Shown piece after piece: positions 1 to 5,440 of a stretch of DNA of 9,137 bases. The translations under genes were made by a program, and so were the position numbers. Each line of letters opens with the position of its first letter. Position 1 is the stretch's first letter. The DNA is from Sphingomonas sp. Its GTDB lineage: Bacteria > Pseudomonadota > Alphaproteobacteria > Sphingomonadales > Sphingomonadaceae. The stretch is taken from contig JAICVC010000081.1 of the NCBI GenBank assembly GCA_025935515.1, positions 1-9,137 of the forward strand, written 5' to 3'. The notes beneath the pieces are model-generated. The model worked only from the letters and a program-made list of their open reading frames with translations, had not been told where the DNA came from and made no database searches.

Positions 1-407
1 CAGCTGCCGGCCGTCATCTGGCCGTACATCATGAGGCCCTTGCGATCGAGCTCGTTGAACTTCTCCCACGTCGCCCATTTGGGGACGAGGTTGGAGTTGG
101 CGATGAGCACGCGCGGGGCGTCGGCGTGGGTCTTGAACACGCCGACCGGCTTGCCGGACTGGACGAGCAGGGTCTGATCTTCCTCGAGCCGCTCCAGCGT
201 CTCGACGATCCTGTCGAAACATTCCCAGTTACGCGCCGCGCGGCCGATTCCGCCATAGACGACCAGGCTCTGCGGATCCTCCGCGACCTCATCGTCGAGG
301 TTGTTCATCAGCATCCGCACCGCGGCCTCGGTGGTCCAGCTCTTGGCCACGATCTCGCTGCCGCGGCGGGCGCGGATGCGGCGGCTGTTGTCTCTACGCT
401 CGTTCAT
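1..407 (-). CDS. hutU: Urocanate hydratase, N-terminal part (runs off the left edge)
   Basis: Urocanase catalyses the NAD+-dependent hydration of urocanate to 4-imidazolone-5-propionate, the second step of histidine degradation, in the cytoplasm. Reading the minus strand from the ATG at 407 gives 135 codons without a stop before the window ends; the full family protein is about 550 residues, so roughly the first quarter is present. Visible signatures are RRDNSRRIRA near the start, RMLMNNLDDEVAEDPQ (31-46), YGGIGRAARNWECFDRI (51-67), LVQSGKPVGVFKTH (81-94) and ANSNLVPKWATWEKFNELDR (103-122), followed by a GQMTAG segment, all strongly typical of HutU. A GGAG ribosome binding site lies 4 nt upstream of the ATG (411-414). 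It lies downstream of hutI on the same strand, separated by 121 bp that hold a palindromic repeat, and is probably co-transcribed with hutI. The active-site and most NAD-binding residues lie outside the window. Confidence 0.97.
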   Translation of the reverse strand, partial: MNERRDNSRRIRARRGSEIVAKSWTTEAAVRMLMNNLDDEVAEDPQSLVVYGGIGRAARNWECFDRIVETLERLEEDQTLLVQSGKPVGVFKTHADAPRVLIANSNLVPKWATWEKFNELDRKGLMMYGQMTAGS

Positions 408-417
408 ATCGCTCCCA

Positions 418-523
418 CTCCGCTCATCCTGAGTAGCCGCTGAGCGAAGTCGAAGCGGCGTATCGAAGGACCGTGCTTCGATACGGGTCCTCGACAAGCT
501 CGGCCCCTACTCAGCATGAGCGG
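418..523. repeat. Palindromic intergenic repeat between hutI and hutU
   Basis: The outer arms CGCTCATCCTGAGTAG (421-436) and CTACTCAGCATGAGCG (507-522) are inverted copies with one mismatch. Inside, CGTATCGAAG (459-468) and CTTCGATACG (476-485) form a perfect 10 bp stem with a 7 nt loop. The stretch between the arms is partly complementary. From memory, this arm sequence is typical of interspersed repeats found in many copies in sphingomonad genomes. In the hut transcript it would fold into a long hairpin between hutI and hutU and could stabilise or attenuate the mRNA. No T-tract follows, so it is not a classical intrinsic terminator. Confidence 0.85.
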
Positions 524-528
524 GGAAG

Positions 529-1740
529 TTAAGCATCCAGTCCGGCATAAATGCGTCGCTCGGGGCCCGGCAGGCCTACCCAGTAACCAAGCTCTGCGAG
601 GCTTTCGATCCGCCAGACGCAGAGGTCGGCCTGCTTGCCCGCGGCAATGCTGCCGACCGCATGCGCGAGACCGAGCGCGCGCGCGGCGTTGACGGTCATG
701 CCGGCGATCGCCTCCTCGGGCGTCAGTCCGAACAGGGTGCACGCCATGTTCATCGCCAGGGTCGGCGACAGCAGGGGCGAGGTCCCCGGGTTGCAGTCGG
801 TGGCGACCGCGATCGGGACCTTGTACTTGCGCAGCAGCGCGACCGGCGGCTTTCGTTTCTCCTGAAGGGCGTAAAAGGCGCCGGGCAGAAGGACCGCGAC
901 CGTGCCCGCTGACGCCATCGCTTCGGCCCCAGCCTCGTCGAGATGCTCGAGATGGTCCGCCGACAGCGCGCGATATTGGGCGGCGAGCGCGGCGCCATGC
1001 TGGTTGGACAGCTGCTCGGCATGGAGCCGGACCGGCAACCCGTGGCGCGCCGCCGCCTTGAACAGCCGCTCGACCTCGTCGGGGGTGAAGCCGATGGTTT
1101 CGCAAAAGGCATCGACGCTGGTCGCGACGCCCTGCTTCGCCGCGGCGGGGATCAGCTTGTCGATGATCTCGCCGACATAATGCGCGCGCCGGTCGCGCTG
1201 GTCCGCGGGCAAGGCGTGCAGCGCGAGCAGCGTCGGCACGACGCGCACTGCTTCGTCCTTGCCGAGCTCGCCAGCCATCTTGAGCAAGCGCAGCTCGCTC
1301 TTCGCATCGAGTCCGTAGCCCGACTTGATCTCGACCGTCGTGCAGCCGCCACGCATCAGCGCGTGCAGGCGCCTTCGGCTCTGCTCGAGCAATTCCTGGT
1401 CGGAAGCAGCGGCGGTGCGTTTGACGGTCGAGGCGATCCCGCCGCCCGCCTTGGCGATCTGCTCATAAGTTGCGCCGGCGCGGCGCATCGCATGCTCGTC
1501 GGCGCGGGTGCCGCCGAACACCAGATGGGTATGGCAATCGACCAGGCCGGGAGTCACCCACGCGCCGCCCAGCGCGACCACTTCCTTCGCGCGAAACCCG
1601 GCGAGTTCCGTCCGTTTGCCGACGCGGACAATCTCGCCGTCGGCAATCCCGATCGCGCCGTTCTCGACAATGCCGAGCGGGTCGCCCGGCGCTTCTTCGA
1701 AAGTCGCGATCCTGCAGTCGACGAGCAGCCGGTCCCACAT
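529..1740 (-). CDS. hutI: Imidazolonepropionase
   Basis: HutI hydrolyses 4-imidazolone-5-propionate to N-formimidoyl-L-glutamate, the third step of histidine degradation. The 403-residue product has the usual family length (about 400-410) and the amidohydrolase fold signatures. These are an N-terminal beta-sandwich segment ending in VTPGLVDCHTHLVFGGTRADE, whose H70 and H72 are the HxH metal ligands; CTTVEIKSGYGLD (133-145), the substrate-binding loop; LHAEQLS (239-245), with metal-ligand H240; SADHLEHL (260-267); and ATDCNPGTSP (313-322), with the catalytic/metal D315. The C-terminal LAHAVGSIAAGKQADLCVW is the returning beta-sandwich. The ATG at 1740 has a modest AAGG ribosome binding site about 9 nt upstream. 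It is read toward hutU on the same strand and diverges from hutG across 41 bp. All expected motifs are intact. Confidence 0.98.
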   Translation of the reverse strand: MWDRLLVDCRIATFEEAPGDPLGIVENGAIGIADGEIVRVGKRTELAGFRAKEVVALGGAWVTPGLVDCHTHLVFGGTRADEHAMRRAGATYEQIAKAGGGIASTVKRTAAASDQELLEQSRRRLHALMRGGCTTVEIKSGYGLDAKSELRLLKMAGELGKDEAVRVVPTLLALHALPADQRDRRAHYVGEIIDKLIPAAAKQGVATSVDAFCETIGFTPDEVERLFKAAARHGLPVRLHAEQLSNQHGAALAAQYRALSADHLEHLDEAGAEAMASAGTVAVLLPGAFYALQEKRKPPVALLRKYKVPIAVATDCNPGTSPLLSPTLAMNMACTLFGLTPEEAIAGMTVNAARALGLAHAVGSIAAGKQADLCVWRIESLAELGYWVGLPGPERRIYAGLDA

Positions 1741-1781
1741 GCTCGTCGCCTTAGGCGAGCGGCGATGCTAGCGTCAAAGCG
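1741..1781. promoter_or_regulatory. Divergent hutI/hutG intergenic region
   Basis: Only 41 bp separate the divergent start codons of hutI (1740, minus) and hutG (1782, plus). That is too short for two complete non-overlapping promoters with leaders, so at least one promoter must reach into the opposite gene. A TTGACG hexamer lies on the minus strand (1777-1772), but no good -10 follows at the right spacing. The short palindrome GCTAGC (1768-1773) and the inverted CGCC/GGCG pair around 1748-1757 are present. I see no convincing HutC-type operator. The regulatory role is inferred from gene arrangement only. Confidence 0.4.
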
Positions 1782-2675
1782 ATGGCAGGATGGCCGAACC
1801 TCTCCGACCTCATCGTCGGTCCCGAGACGACCGCGCCGGTCGGCATGGTCGGCGCGCCGCTTGCCGCCGGCTCGGTGACTCCGGGGCAGTGCGACCTGGC
1901 GCCGCCGCTGCTTCGCCAGACGCTGCGGAGGATCGGCCGCTACGATGTCGAGACGCGCCGCGAACTGTCGGCCCAGATCACCGACCGCAGCGATGTCGAG
2001 ATCGCGGGCCTGTCGATCGAGGAAGCGACCGGCCCGATCAGCGAAGCGGTGCGCTTCAGTGCCGCGGTCCATGAGCTGACGTTGCTCGTCGGCGGCAACA
2101 ATGCCGTGACCAGGCCCGGCGTGCGCGGGCTCGGCCTGCCGCTCGACAAGGTTGGCCTGGTCACCCTCGACGCGCATTTCGACATGCGCGACACGCACGA
2201 GGGGCTGAGCAACGGCAACCCCGTGCGCGCGCTGATCGAGGACGGCCTGCCCGGCGCGAACATCGCGCAGATCGGCCTCGCGAGCTTCGCCAACAGCCGC
2301 AAGATGCACGAGGACGCGCTGGCGGCGGGCAATCTCGTGGTGACGATCAGCGAAGTCCGCCGTCTCGGAATCGCGCTCGCGGTCGATCGGGCGCTCGACC
2401 ATCTCAGCCATTGCGAGACGCTGGTCGTCGACTGCGACATCGACGTGATCGACCGCGCGCAATTCCCGGCGGCGCCGGGCGCACGCCCCGGCGGCATGGC
2501 GGCGCACGATTTCTTCGCAGCCGTTCGGCACCTCGCCTCCGATCCGCGCGTGCGGCTAATCGACCTGACCGAATGGGATCCGCCGCTCGATCCCAGCGAC
2601 CTCAGCGCTTTGACCGCGGCGCGCTGGGTCGCCGAGTGCCTTGCCGGCTTCGAGATGCGGCGGCTTTCCGCTTAG
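1782..2675 (+). CDS. hutG: Formimidoylglutamase (arginase/ureohydrolase family)
   Basis: Predicted to hydrolyse N-formimidoyl-L-glutamate to L-glutamate and formamide, completing the hut pathway begun by the neighbouring hutU and hutI. The 297-residue protein carries ureohydrolase signatures: LVGGNNAVTRP (102-112), LDAHFDMRD (129-137, the DAHxD manganese motif), SNGNPVR (143-149), the DxD motif within VVDCDIDVID (D219 and D221) and E264 in LTEWDP. The first motif normally reads GGDH, where His binds one manganese; here Asn107 occupies that place. The other metal ligands are intact, so I read it as a functional variant rather than a dead gene. The family also includes agmatinase, arginase and guanidino-acid hydrolases, so the formimidoylglutamase call leans on the hut context. 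No strong Shine-Dalgarno precedes the ATG at 1782. The gene diverges from hutI, and its last 74 nt overlap the convergent PRC-barrel gene. Confidence 0.88.
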   Translation: MAGWPNLSDLIVGPETTAPVGMVGAPLAAGSVTPGQCDLAPPLLRQTLRRIGRYDVETRRELSAQITDRSDVEIAGLSIEEATGPISEAVRFSAAVHELTLLVGGNNAVTRPGVRGLGLPLDKVGLVTLDAHFDMRDTHEGLSNGNPVRALIEDGLPGANIAQIGLASFANSRKMHEDALAAGNLVVTISEVRRLGIALAVDRALDHLSHCETLVVDCDIDVIDRAQFPAAPGARPGGMAAHDFFAAVRHLASDPRVRLIDLTEWDPPLDPSDLSALTAARWVAECLAGFEMRRLSA

Positions 2676-2907
2676 TCCGCTGCGTCACCTCGGGCGCGAC
2701 GACGATCTGGTGCCGCTCGACCTTTCGGACCTCTTCCCAGGCGATGCGGCGTCCCCCGCCCTTCGCGGTCCAGCGTTCGATGAACCCGCGTACGCCGCAC
2801 ATCAACGCGACGACGCGGCCCTTGTCGCAATGGACTTCGTGGACCCGCCCGAGCATCTCGCCGTCGAGCGTCCTGACCTCCTTGTCGCGCAGCTCCGACA
2901 ATCGCAT
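2602..2907 (-). CDS. Small PRC-barrel protein with basic C-terminal tail
   Basis: A 101-residue protein. Residues 1 to about 73 resemble a PRC-barrel: a LRDKEVRTLDGEMLGRVHEV opening with the typical 'D-G-x-x-x-G-x-V' turn, then a beta-strand, and IAWEEVRKVERHQIVVA as the closing strands. PRC-barrels are small beta-barrels found in RimM, the photosynthetic reaction-centre H subunit and many unassigned small proteins, often acting as interaction modules. The tail (about 76-101) is rich in Lys, Arg and Ser. Its last 24 codons lie antisense to the 3' end of hutG. I prefer the ATG at 2907, which overlaps the preceding stop as TGATG and has a G-rich ribosome binding site upstream; a GTG one codon earlier (2910) is possible. 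It is the last gene of the six-gene cluster, directly after another PRC-barrel gene. Its biochemical role is unknown. Confidence 0.8.
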   Translation of the reverse strand: MRLSELRDKEVRTLDGEMLGRVHEVHCDKGRVVALMCGVRGFIERWTAKGGGRRIAWEEVRKVERHQIVVAPEVTQRTKRKAAASRSRQGTRRPSAPRSKR

Positions 2908-3260
2908 CACAGCGCCCCCTTGTGCGGAATCCAGCGGGCGGCGGCGGCTTCGCTCTTGTGGAGGCCGAGCTCGGCGCCCGCGCGCTTAAGATAAACCGCG
3001 GTCCGGATCGTCCGGACCTGCTCGATCGAAACGCGCGTTAGCCGGTCGCCGGCGATCCGCTTCACAAGCGTCATCGCCCAGCGCGGCAGCCGCCCCGAAT
3101 AAGCGCCCGGCCCGACCAGCAGCGCGTTCAACTTCAGCTCTCTACCCGGCGCTCCATCGAGCTCAACGTCATCGACGATGCCGCAATATTTCCCGTCGCT
3201 GTCATAGAGGGGGAGGTCGAGCAGCTCGCTCACCAGCTTGATCGGGCTGTCGGGAGTCAT
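2907..3260 (-). CDS. PRC-barrel domain protein
   Basis: A 117-residue soluble protein with no signal peptide or membrane segment. Residues 7-100 read as a PRC-barrel: KLVSELLDLPLYDSDGKYCG with the D-S-D-G turn, IVDDVELDGAPG, a LNALLVGPGAYSGRLP strand-loop and RVSIEQVRTIRTAVYLKRAG as the last strands. The C-terminus (about 101-117) is a short polar extension. Its ATG overlaps the stop codon of the Nramp-like gene as ATGA, and its own stop overlaps the start of the next PRC-barrel gene, so the three are very likely translated in a coupled manner. The G-rich stretch complementary to 3267-3272 serves as ribosome binding site. The longer open frame upstream, antisense-like within the transporter gene, is not coding. 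Inference: it may bind or regulate the cytoplasmic face of the transporter; nothing in the sequence proves this. Confidence 0.85.
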   Translation of the reverse strand: MTPDSPIKLVSELLDLPLYDSDGKYCGIVDDVELDGAPGRELKLNALLVGPGAYSGRLPRWAMTLVKRIAGDRLTRVSIEQVRTIRTAVYLKRAGAELGLHKSEAAAARWIPHKGAL

Positions 3261-4492
3261 GCGTTGCCCCCCGAGGTCAGGAAATAGAGCGGAAGCGCGG
3301 CAAGCGCGGCGAGGGTGATCAGCGCGAAATAGGCCCAACCCAGGGTCCTGGTGGTCGGCCCATTGACGTGCTCGCCCATATATTTCGCGTCGCCCGACAG
3401 GAGCAACAGCGGCAAATAGGTCAGCGGCAGGACCAGGATCGAGAACAGGATCGCGAATTCGACCAGGGTCATGACGTCGATGCCAGTCAGGACGATCGCC
3501 AGTGCAGCGCCGAACAGGACGATCCAGCTGATGGTAAAGCGCGGCGCTTCCCACGGTTTCTTGTGGCGGCCCCAGACCCAGCCGAAGAATTGCGCGATCG
3601 AATAGGCGTTGGCCATGCAGGTTTCGACCGCGGCCCCGGCGACCGCGAAGAACATGCCGAGCAGCGCGAGGATCAGGCCCCATCGGCCAAACGGAATTGC
3701 GGCCTGCAGCGCCGCGGTGCCCGGGACGGCCGGGTCGACGTTGACCGGGCCGAACAGTTGCGCGGAGTTGGACAGGATGGCGATGGCTAGCAAGGATCCG
3801 AGCCCCATGCCGAGGATCGCTGTGATCCGGTTGGTGAGGATGTCCTTGGGGCCCCATTCCTCCTCGATCCCCCCGGACGAATAGAAATAGACCTCGTACG
3901 GGAACATCACGGCGCTGATGATCGCAACGACGAAGTAGGCGAAGGTCAGCAATTCCTTGGTGCTGAGGCCCGGTGGCACTTGCGGAATGAACCCGCCGGC
4001 GATCCTGTCCCACGGGGGGTGGATGGCGACCAGGGACGCCGCGAACACGATCATGAACAGCCCGAGCAAACCGTAGACCCGCTCGATCCACTTGAACGGC
4101 AGCACCCAGATCGAAATGACGAACAGGCCAGTCATGGCGACGGCCATCAACAGATAAGGCGCGCCGGTGAGGTAGTTGAGGATCAGCGCGACGCCGCCGA
4201 TTTCCGCGGCGCAGGTGATGAGGTTGCTGATCACCGAAGCGGCCAGCGTGATCAGGCCGAGCTTCAGTCCGAGCCGGTGGCGCATCAGGTTGAACACCGG
4301 CTGCTTGGCGACGGCGGCGACGCGTCCGCTCATCTCCGAAAAAACGATGATCCCGAGGGTCGCGAGCGCGAACACCCAGATCAATGCGTAGCCGAACTGC
4401 GATCCGGCCTTGGCTGCGAAGACCAGCTCGCTGATGTCGACGAAGCCGCCGACCGCGGTCATGATGCCGAGGGTCAGCTCAAGCGGATTCAA
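3257..4492 (-). CDS. Divergent Nramp-like divalent metal transporter
   Basis: A 411-residue inner-membrane protein with about 11 hydrophobic helices, as in bacterial Nramp/MntH proton-coupled metal importers. Family landmarks are AGSQFGYALIWVFALATLG after TM1 (29-47), CAAEIGGVALIL in TM3 (94-105) and a TM6 segment AVMFPYEVYFYSS (194-206). The metal site is not canonical. Aligning on GSQFGY, the TM1 D-P-G-N motif is D19-I-S-E22. In TM6 the usual M-P-H-N is F197-P-Y-E200, so the metal-binding Met and the His are lost and two acidic residues gained. The ion could therefore differ from Mn/Fe; Mg or another hard cation is one possibility (inference). The start is a TTG at 4492 supported by a GAGG site 6 nt upstream; the first ATG would be codon 11, inside TM1. 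It overlaps the lipoprotein gene by 14 nt and the next PRC-barrel gene by ATGA. Confidence 0.85.
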   Translation of the reverse strand: MNPLELTLGIMTAVGGFVDISELVFAAKAGSQFGYALIWVFALATLGIIVFSEMSGRVAAVAKQPVFNLMRHRLGLKLGLITLAASVISNLITCAAEIGGVALILNYLTGAPYLLMAVAMTGLFVISIWVLPFKWIERVYGLLGLFMIVFAASLVAIHPPWDRIAGGFIPQVPPGLSTKELLTFAYFVVAIISAVMFPYEVYFYSSGGIEEEWGPKDILTNRITAILGMGLGSLLAIAILSNSAQLFGPVNVDPAVPGTAALQAAIPFGRWGLILALLGMFFAVAGAAVETCMANAYSIAQFFGWVWGRHKKPWEAPRFTISWIVLFGAALAIVLTGIDVMTLVEFAILFSILVLPLTYLPLLLLSGDAKYMGEHVNGPTTRTLGWAYFALITLAALAALPLYFLTSGGNA

Positions 4493-4820
4493 GGCCGTCC
4501 TCGATCTGCTTGAGCGTTTGCCCGTAGAGCCGGAGTTCCCCTGGAGCGCTATCGTCGGTGAGGCGCAGGCACGCGCCGATTGCCGCGCCGTAGTCGCTGT
4601 CCGGCTGCTTCAGGGAAGTCGCCACGGTATGCAGCTGTTGGCGCAGCTGTTGGTGCATCGCGGCGGTGTAGGTGGCGTTGGTCTGCCCCTTCGCCGCGAG
4701 CTCATTGACCAGGGCCCATTCGGCAACGAGCGAACGCGCCTCGCCGATCGAAGCGAGGTCCGCCTGCGGTCCCTTCGAGCAACCGCCAAGAAGAACGAGC
4801 AGGAGCGCCAGCCAACGCAT
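4479..4820 (-). CDS. Small lipoprotein of unknown function
   Basis: A 113-residue protein starting MRWLALLLVLLGGCSKG: a short basic n-region, a Leu-rich core and a lipobox L11-G12-G13-C14, so signal peptidase II would cleave before Cys14 and the mature protein would be membrane-anchored in the periplasm. The residue after Cys is Ser, which by the enterobacterial rule would favour the outer membrane. The mature part looks largely alpha-helical (AEWALVNELAAK, MHQQLRQQLHTVATSLK, LRLYGQTLKQIEDGL) and contains one more Cys in IGACLRL. I do not recognise a family. An upstream in-frame ATG at 4856 would spoil the signal peptide, so 4820 is chosen; GGAG lies just upstream of it. It begins 14 nt after alkB ends and overlaps the transporter gene by 14 nt, which suggests a function tied to the transporter (inference). 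Confidence 0.82.
   Translation of the reverse strand: MRWLALLLVLLGGCSKGPQADLASIGEARSLVAEWALVNELAAKGQTNATYTAAMHQQLRQQLHTVATSLKQPDSDYGAAIGACLRLTDDSAPGELRLYGQTLKQIEDGLESA
4499..4502 (-). promoter_or_regulatory. Ribosome binding site for the TTG start of the Nramp-like gene
   Basis: Reading the minus strand, GAGG is followed by six bases and then TTG at 4492. This spacing supports TTG as the true start, because the next in-frame ATG (4462) would cut into the first membrane helix. The site lies inside the end of the lipoprotein gene, implying translational coupling. Confidence 0.6.
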
Positions 4821-4834
4821 GGTCTCCAAAACCG

Positions 4835-5440
4835 TCACCGTCGGCCGCCGTTCCAATCACTGCTACCGAGAAGGATCCGTAGTCCTTTTTCGGACAGGGT
4901 TCGGAAGGTGATCGAGAAACGCAGCGACCGGCCGGGCGAAATGCTGTGCTCCCAATCATGCCGGGCTTTGCCCGCCAGCAGATAGGCCGAACGCGGGGCG
5001 AGCTCGACGCTCGCGCGCCTGAACCCGCTGGAGGTCCGCTGCCGGAAGCGCAGCGTCGCCGCAGTGCCGAGAGAAATGCCGACGACCTCCTCGAACACGT
5101 CGCGGTCGCGGTGCCAGCCGATGCCGGCCCCAGGATCGTAACGCGCAAGGAGGACGTGCGCGAAATCGCCGGTTTGCAGGCCCGCCAACTCCGCTGCTTT
5201 TTCGCCCACGGGCTCCAGCCAATCGGGAATTGGCGCTGCGGGCGTGAAGCTGGCGTCGTCGAAGTCGTAGCGCCAGCCGAAGCTCTGCGTCTTGCGGTTG
5301 CCGAGCCAGCCGTGGAAGCGGAATGGCGTCAGCTCGAGCCCGCCGAGGCGGTCGATCAATGCCTGTTCCTCGGCCGGCGTGATGATGCCGTCCTGGTAAC
5401 GCAGCCCGGCGATCAGCGGCGCGTCGAACAACAGGCTCAT
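4835..5440 (-). CDS. alkB: AlkB-like 2-oxoglutarate/Fe(II)-dependent dioxygenase
   Basis: Predicted to remove N-alkyl lesions such as 1-methyladenine and 3-methylcytosine from nucleic acids by oxidative demethylation, using 2-oxoglutarate, O2 and Fe(II). The 201-residue protein shows the AlkB fold order: TPFRFHGWLGNRKTQSFGWR (38-57, nucleotide-recognition region), FAHVLLARYDPGAGIGWHRD with iron ligands H110 and D112, VGISLGTAATLRFR (120-133), HDWEHSI with the third iron ligand H165, and RFSITFR with the 2-oxoglutarate-binding pair R174 and R180. This matches the short AlkB/ALKBH2-like type. The start at ATG 5440 overlaps the ligase stop as ATGA; an in-frame extension to 5503 lies inside the ligase gene and is not favoured. 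No good Shine-Dalgarno is seen, so translation is probably coupled to the ligase. Pairing with a ligase supports a DNA-repair role. The exact substrate (DNA, RNA or protein) cannot be read from the sequence. Confidence 0.93.
   Translation of the reverse strand: MSLLFDAPLIAGLRYQDGIITPAEEQALIDRLGGLELTPFRFHGWLGNRKTQSFGWRYDFDDASFTPAAPIPDWLEPVGEKAAELAGLQTGDFAHVLLARYDPGAGIGWHRDRDVFEEVVGISLGTAATLRFRQRTSSGFRRASVELAPRSAYLLAGKARHDWEHSISPGRSLRFSITFRTLSEKGLRILLGSSDWNGGRR

Noticed and set aside
418..523. Intrinsic terminator after hutI
   Set aside because: The hairpin is strong but has no T-tract in the direction of hut transcription, and the sequence looks like an interspersed repeat.
943..1878. 311-codon plus-strand frame opposite hutI
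   Set aside because: It is the antisense shadow of hutI, whose motifs and length are fully convincing.
1554..2531. 325-codon minus-strand frame opposite hutG
   Set aside because: It is an antisense shadow of hutG crossing the hutI/hutG junction, with no domain signal and Arg-rich composition typical of GC-rich non-coding frames.
3261..4091. Long N-terminal extension of the first PRC-barrel frame
   Set aside because: It lies on the same strand in another frame of the Nramp-like gene, with low-complexity Arg/Pro-rich translation; the ATGA overlap at 3260 gives a proper start.
3980..4513. 177-codon plus-strand frame opposite the Nramp-like gene
   Set aside because: The charged, Asp/Gln/His-rich translation is the usual antisense image of a membrane protein.
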